NCBI GenBank assembly: GCA_028285625.1
Contig: JANQOX010000003.1
Location: 62,001 to 126,000, forward strand
Length of the DNA: 64,000 nt
Source: Myxococcota bacterium
GTDB taxonomy: Bacteria > Myxococcota_A > UBA9160 > UBA6930
Direction: 5' to 3'
Shown: positions 60,530 through 64,000 of the stretch, piece after piece
Numbering within the stretch: the first letter of the stretch is position 1
Layout of the letters: every line of letters starts with the position of its first letter
Translations under genes and position numbers: made by a program
The notes under the pieces: model-generated
Seen by the model: only the letters and a program-made list of their open reading frames with translations
Told to the model about the DNA's origin: nothing
Database searches by the model: none

Positions 60530-61759
60530 TCAGCGGCCTCGCAGGCGGGCGATCTCGGCGTCGTCGAGCCCGGCCTCCCGCAGGATCTCCTCGGCATCGG
60601 AGTCGACCGGCGCAATGGCAGGCCCGTGTCCGAGTTCGACGCCCTGCATCCGGAACGGCGGCCCGACCGTGGTGAAACCACCCGCATCGGGGTGCTCGAG
60701 CTCTCGGAAGTAGCCCATGGCCCGGGCCTGCGGGTCGTCGATGGCCTCGACCAGGGTCCGCACGGGCGACCAGATCAGCCCCTCGGCCTCCAGGCGGGGC
60801 GTCCACGCCTCGAGACTGCGGCCCGAGAAGGTCCGCTCCAGCTCCCGGACCAGTGCCCCGGCGTGGTCGGCCCGCGCCAGCGCGTCCTCGAACCGGGCGT
60901 CCGCGAGCAGGTCGGGCCGCTCGATCGCGCGGCAAAGCGGCGCCCAGTAGCGGTCGGACTCGATCATCACCAGCAGCAGCCAGCGGTCGCCTGCGACCGG
61001 ATAGCTGTTCCAGAGGGGGTTGGGCGCGCGGTCGCGGTCGTGTCGCTTGACGGGCTCGCGCGTCGCCAGGGCCAACGCCACGTCGTTTCCCAGCACGTGG
61101 AGGCCCGTCTGGAGCAGGCTCGTCTCCACGTAGCGACCCTCGCCGGTCGCATCTCGCAGACGCAGCGCCGCCAGGATCGCGCAGACCAGGTTCGAGGCCG
61201 CCGCGTGGTCGCCGATTCCCGGGCGCTGAAGCGAGGGACGCTGCCCCGCGTCACGCATCACGTCCATCATGCCGGTGCGGGCCCAGTAGGCGGCGTAGTC
61301 GAAGGCGGGGCGGTCGGCCTCGTCTCCCCCCAGGCCGTACCCGCTGATCGCACCCATCACCAGGCGCGGATGCCGCGCCAAGAGCGTGTCGTGATCGAGC
61401 CCGTACTTCTTGCGGCGCCCGGGCAGCAGGTTGGTCACGAATACGTCGGCGCGCGCGAGGATCCGAAGCAGTGCATCGCGTGCGCCGGCATCCGTCAGGT
61501 CCAGCGCGATCGAGCGCTTGCCCTGGTTGTCCATGTGGAAGGCCGGGTTCTCGGGGAACGAACTCTCGTAGCCGGCATATCGTGGACGCGACCGCCGGTA
61601 GACCTCACCGCGCGGCGGCACTTCGACCTTGACGACGTCGGCGCCGAGGTCGGCGAGCAGGCATCCCGCGGCGGGCACCGCCACGTAGTGGGCGACCTCG
61701 ACGACCCGGATGCCCGCGAGGGGCAGCGGGGTCGCGCCTTCCGGATTCGTCTCGGTCAC
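60530..61759 (-). CDS. CaiB/BaiF-family CoA transferase
   Basis: 409 residues, GTG start at 61759. RVVEVAHYVAVPAAGCLLADLGADVVKVE start (shown in part by family), MDNQGKRSIALDL, FVTNLLPGRRKKYGL, catalytic Asp in RPAFDYAAYWARTGMM, and LWNSYPVAGDRWLLLVM. A type III CoA transferase moves CoA between two carboxylic acids, or acts as an acyl-CoA racemase. The neighbours fit CoA-ester catabolism. The cupin 27 bp upstream is probably in the same operon. Confidence 0.92.
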   Translation of the reverse strand: MTETNPEGATPLPLAGIRVVEVAHYVAVPAAGCLLADLGADVVKVEVPPRGEVYRRSRPRYAGYESSFPENPAFHMDNQGKRSIALDLTDAGARDALLRILARADVFVTNLLPGRRKKYGLDHDTLLARHPRLVMGAISGYGLGGDEADRPAFDYAAYWARTGMMDVMRDAGQRPSLQRPGIGDHAAASNLVCAILAALRLRDATGEGRYVETSLLQTGLHVLGNDVALALATREPVKRHDRDRAPNPLWNSYPVAGDRWLLLVMIESDRYWAPLCRAIERPDLLADARFEDALARADHAGALVRELERTFSGRSLEAWTPRLEAEGLIWSPVRTLVEAIDDPQARAMGYFRELEHPDAGGFTTVGPPFRMQGVELGHGPAIAPVDSDAEEILREAGLDDAEIARLRGR

Positions 61760-61786
61760 GGGCGCCGTCGCTTCGGGGTCATCGGT

Positions 61787-62128
61787 TCAGGGACTCGGTG
61801 CCAGGATCGCCAGCACCACCAGGCGCCCGTCGCCCGTGTTGCGGATGCCATGGGGGACGCCTTCGGGCGCCACCAGCATGAGACCCGCCTCCATGTCGAT
61901 CTCGCGGCCCTCCAGCAGGAAGAGCCCCTTGCCGGAGACGACCTGGTAGACCTTGTCCATTCCGGCGTGCGCGTGCAGCGCGTGCTCCTGCCCCGGCTCG
62001 AAGCAGTTCAGGCCCACGAGAATGCGCTCCGACGAGAACAGCGTGGCCTTGCCCATCTTGTCGTCCCGGAAGACGGCGTGGGCTTCGGGACGGATGGCGG
62101 TGGGGTGGGTGAGGGTCGCGTCGGACAT
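61787..62128 (-). CDS. Cupin-domain protein
   Basis: 113 residues from the ATG at 62128, with AGGAG upstream. Cupin motif 1 HALHAHAGMDKVYQVVSGKG (two His plus Lys/Tyr where Glu is usual) and motif 2 APEGVPHGIRNTG (His). A small single-domain cupin, likely metal-binding, enzymatic or sensory. It sits 7 bp from the upstream hydrolase and 27 bp from the CoA transferase on the same strand. Confidence 0.88.
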   Translation of the reverse strand: MSDATLTHPTAIRPEAHAVFRDDKMGKATLFSSERILVGLNCFEPGQEHALHAHAGMDKVYQVVSGKGLFLLEGREIDMEAGLMLVAPEGVPHGIRNTGDGRLVVLAILAPSP

Positions 62129-62135
62129 GGCACTC

Positions 62136-63080
62136 CTAGGCGGATGAGGTCTCCGAGAGGAAGCGCAGCGTCGCATCCACGACCAGGGCCGGCGCCTCCA
62201 TGGGAATCAGATGGCCCGCGTCGAGGGTCTCGACACGGCCGCTGCGCATCGACGCCGCGAGCCGCTCGTAGACCGGGCGGGGAAAGTTGCCGCGCGCGGC
62301 CCACAGGTAGAGGGTGGGCACACGGCCGTCTCGCGCCAGGTCGAACACGTCGATCGCCCCCCCGCCCGAGAACACCGTGGCCTCCACCTCGGGCGGACAC
62401 TTGAGCACCACGCTGCCGTCTGCGCGCGTGCGCAGCCCGTGGTGCACGTAGAGGTCGAGCGCCTCGGGAAGCCAGTCCGCGAAGAGGTCCCGCTCGGCGA
62501 ACCAGGCACGGGCCTCGGAGTGCGAGGGCCAGTCCGCGCGCCGGCGCGACGCGCGATCGACGAGGCCCCGCGTGTGCTCGGCGCGCTCGGGCGGCGCCAG
62601 CGCCGCGGGCGGCGGGGTCACCGGGTCGACGAGCACGAGCCGCTCGAACAGATCGTGGCGGGCCGCCGCGGCGCCGAGCATCGACGTGCCGCCGAAAGAA
62701 TGACCCAGACCGAGACGCAAAGGCGCCCCGCCCTGCTCCGCCACCAGGCGCTGGGCCACGGCCACCACGTCGTCCGAGAAGTGGCGCCACGAATACGCAT
62801 CGGGGCCCTCGGGACGCGACGAGTCGCCATGGCCGCGGGCATCCATGGCGATCACGCGCCCGCCGGCGCGGAGCGGCTCCACCAGCAGCGCCAGGGTCTC
62901 CTTGCAGAAGCCATTGGCGTGGTGAAGCAGTGCGATGGGCCCTTCGCCCCCGAAGTCGCGCACGGCGATCTCGACCCCACGCGAATCGAGCGCAAGACGA
63001 CGCACTTCGCTTCCGCGCAGGGCGCGAAGATCACTGCCGCCAGAAGGCGGCGCATCGCCGGGGGAGTGGGGGGACGGCAT
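62136..63080 (-). CDS. Alpha/beta hydrolase
   Basis: 314 residues. IALLHHANGFCKETLAL (oxyanion region), VIAMDARGHGDS, LGHSFGGTSMLGA (nucleophile), LYLWAARGNFPRP, and TLDAGHLIPME (His). The family includes esterases, haloalkane-dehalogenase-like and lipase-like enzymes; the substrate is unknown. It heads a three-gene minus-strand operon with the cupin and CoA transferase. TAAGAT lies at 63096-63101. Confidence 0.9.
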   Translation of the reverse strand: MPSPHSPGDAPPSGGSDLRALRGSEVRRLALDSRGVEIAVRDFGGEGPIALLHHANGFCKETLALLVEPLRAGGRVIAMDARGHGDSSRPEGPDAYSWRHFSDDVVAVAQRLVAEQGGAPLRLGLGHSFGGTSMLGAAAARHDLFERLVLVDPVTPPPAALAPPERAEHTRGLVDRASRRRADWPSHSEARAWFAERDLFADWLPEALDLYVHHGLRTRADGSVVLKCPPEVEATVFSGGGAIDVFDLARDGRVPTLYLWAARGNFPRPVYERLAASMRSGRVETLDAGHLIPMEAPALVVDATLRFLSETSSA

Positions 63081-63095
63081 GAGGTCCGGCGCAGG

Positions 63096-63101
63096 ATCTT
63101 A
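63096..63101 (-). promoter_or_regulatory. Putative -10 box TAAGAT of the hydrolase-cupin-CoA transferase operon
   Basis: TAAGAT on the minus strand, 15 bases before the ATG at 63080; predicted leader about nine bases without a ribosome site. Confidence 0.4.
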
Positions 63102-63133
63102 GCGATGCGCCCGCTCCCGAGTCACGCCGCGGC

Positions 63134-63139
63134 TATGCT
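63134..63139 (+). promoter_or_regulatory. Putative -10 box GCTATGCT, leaderless Nudix start
   Basis: TATGCT followed by seven bases and the ATG at 63147. The ATG inside the hexamer region (63135) is the alternative start and would then not be transcribed. Confidence 0.5.
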
Positions 63140-63146
63140 GCTGCGG

Positions 63147-63803
63147 ATGGATCCCGCAGAGCCCTCCTTGCAGCCCCTGGAACCTGCCACGCGTTCGGGG
63201 CGCCTTCGGGAGCAACTCGAAGGCAACCTGCGGGGCCACGAGCGCCTGGAGATGCCGCTCGGCGAGCGGCGCCACGCTGCGGTGGTGCTCGCGATCGTCC
63301 TCGACGCGCACGAGCGCCCCTGTTTCGTCCTCACGCGCCGCGCGCCGGACCTGCGCCGGCACGCGGGCCAGTGGGCGCTACCCGGCGGGAGGCTCGATCC
63401 CGGGGAAACGCCCGAGGTCGCGGCCCTGCGCGAGATGGACGAGGAGGTCGGGCTGCGGCTCGGCCCCGACCGCATCCTCGGACGACTCGACGACTACGCC
63501 ACCCGCTCCGGCTACGTGATCACGCCCGTGGTCGCATGGGCCGGGGCCGAGGCCCGCCTGGTGGCCAACCCGGGAGAGGTCGCCGAGATCCACCGCGTCC
63601 CGCTCGCACTGCTCGATGCGCCCGAGGTGCCGCTGCTGCGCAGCATCCCCGAGAGCGACCAGCCCGTGATCTCGATTCCGCTCGTCGGCACGCACATCCA
63701 CGCGCCCACGGCGGCCATCTTGTTCCAGCTGCGTGAGGTCGCCGTGTGGGGGCGCGGAACCCGCGTCGACCACTACGAGCAGCCCGTCTTTGCCTGGAAG
63801 TAG
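63147..63803 (+). CDS. Nudix hydrolase, CoA-pyrophosphatase-like
   Basis: 218 residues from the ATG at 63147, preferred over 63135 because of the TATGCT seven bases upstream. The sequence CFVLTRRAPDLRRHAGQW then ALPGGRLDPGE matches the CoA pyrophosphatase box, and continues into a complete Nudix box (G-x5-E-x7-REMDEEVGL). THIHAPTAAILFQL is near the C-terminus. It would cleave CoA or acyl-CoA to phosphopantetheine and 3',5'-ADP, fitting the acyl-CoA setting. It diverges from the hydrolase operon. Confidence 0.9.
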   Translation: MDPAEPSLQPLEPATRSGRLREQLEGNLRGHERLEMPLGERRHAAVVLAIVLDAHERPCFVLTRRAPDLRRHAGQWALPGGRLDPGETPEVAALREMDEEVGLRLGPDRILGRLDDYATRSGYVITPVVAWAGAEARLVANPGEVAEIHRVPLALLDAPEVPLLRSIPESDQPVISIPLVGTHIHAPTAAILFQLREVAVWGRGTRVDHYEQPVFAWK

Positions 63804-63833
63804 GTGAACGCCGGGGCCCACGGAGCGGCCTGC

Positions 63834-63839
63834 TACCGT
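63834..63839 (+). promoter_or_regulatory. Putative extended -10 box TGCTACCGT, leaderless start
   Basis: TACCGT preceded by TGC, seven bases before the ATG at 63847; no ribosome site between. Confidence 0.45.
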
Positions 63840-63846
63840 CGGTCGA

Positions 63847-64000
63847 ATGCAGCCGCCGAGCCGCCAGGTCGTGGTCGTCGGGGTCGGGCAGGTCGTGCAA
63901 CGCGACGCGGAGCCCGCTCTGGCCCTGGAACCCGTTGCGCTCATGGCCGAGGCCGCGAAACGAGCCGAGCGCGACGCCGGCGCAATCCTGCTGGCCGGAC
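63847..64000 (+). CDS. Thiolase-like / acetyl-CoA acetyltransferase, N-terminal fragment
   Basis: Open from the ATG at 63847 to the right edge (51 residues). VVVVGVGQVVQRDAEPALA followed by PVALMAEAAKRAERDAG matches the N-terminus of the thiolase-fold 'acetyl-CoA acetyltransferase' proteins common in actinobacteria and lipid degraders. The catalytic Cys lies outside the window. Confidence 0.72.
   Translation, partial: MQPPSRQVVVVGVGQVVQRDAEPALALEPVALMAEAAKRAERDAGAILLAG

Overview
The window is about 64 kb of very GC-rich bacterial DNA (well over two thirds G+C by eye). It is densely packed with roughly 55 protein genes on both strands. I see no rRNA, tRNA, CRISPR array, transposase or prophage. 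The gene content suggests a free-living lipid-degrading bacterium of the former Deltaproteobacteria (Myxococcota- or Binatota-like). The pointers are paired acyl-CoA dehydrogenases, an acyl-CoA ligase, a CaiB-type CoA transferase, an SCP-x type thiolase, a P450, a Hanks-type kinase, and a secreted metzincin with Cys/DNDGDG repeats and a Cys-Gly...Arg-rich C-terminal tail. This placement is inference; no marker gene fixes it.

Layout. 1-4.6 kb: secreted subtilase (cut by the left edge), acyl-CoA thioesterase, ZapG-like protein, and a coupled DUF455/ATP-grasp-like pair. 4.9-7.9 kb: a patch that looks less GC-rich, with VapBC, two small membrane genes and a beta-lactamase-fold hydrolase. 8-12.5 kb: Ada-AlkA fusion, an ACT-domain protein, an SH3 protein and a LolA-like secreted protein. 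12.5-18.5 kb: SDR, GNAT, two divergent AlkP-superfamily genes, HIT protein, amidohydrolase. 18.6-28 kb: SCP-x thiolase behind a palindromic operator, P450, transporters, HAD phosphatase, a small HTH protein, a membrane-anchored alpha/beta hydrolase. 28-41.6 kb: M20 peptidase, PlsB acyltransferase, NSS transporter, M1 aminopeptidase, radical SAM protein, ABC-class ATPase, metzincin. 41.5-46.4 kb: an acyl-CoA catabolic run (two acyl-CoA dehydrogenases, acyl-CoA ligase, hydrolase). 46.6-52.1 kb: Leu-type dehydrogenase, Crp/Fnr regulator coupled to a di-haem peroxidase, DUF456, PhoX-like protein. 52.1-64 kb: SucA, a 1546-residue receptor kinase with its kinase domain at the C-terminus, CaiB/BaiF transferase, cupin, hydrolase, Nudix CoA-pyrophosphatase-like protein, and the start of another thiolase-like gene.

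Three things stand out beyond gene content. First, many non-operonic starts are preceded by a TAnnnT hexamer, often GCTAnnCT, and in about ten cases it ends only 6-9 nt before the start codon. This points to leaderless or near-leaderless mRNAs. Second, many gaps between genes carry their own short tandem repeat of 23-40 bp. Several units contain the stop codon of the adjacent gene, and others lie in predicted 5' leaders. Third, the kinase at 55802-60442 has the reverse domain order of a PknB-type receptor: a large exported N-terminal TPR sensor, one membrane span, then a cytoplasmic beta/TPR region and a terminal kinase.
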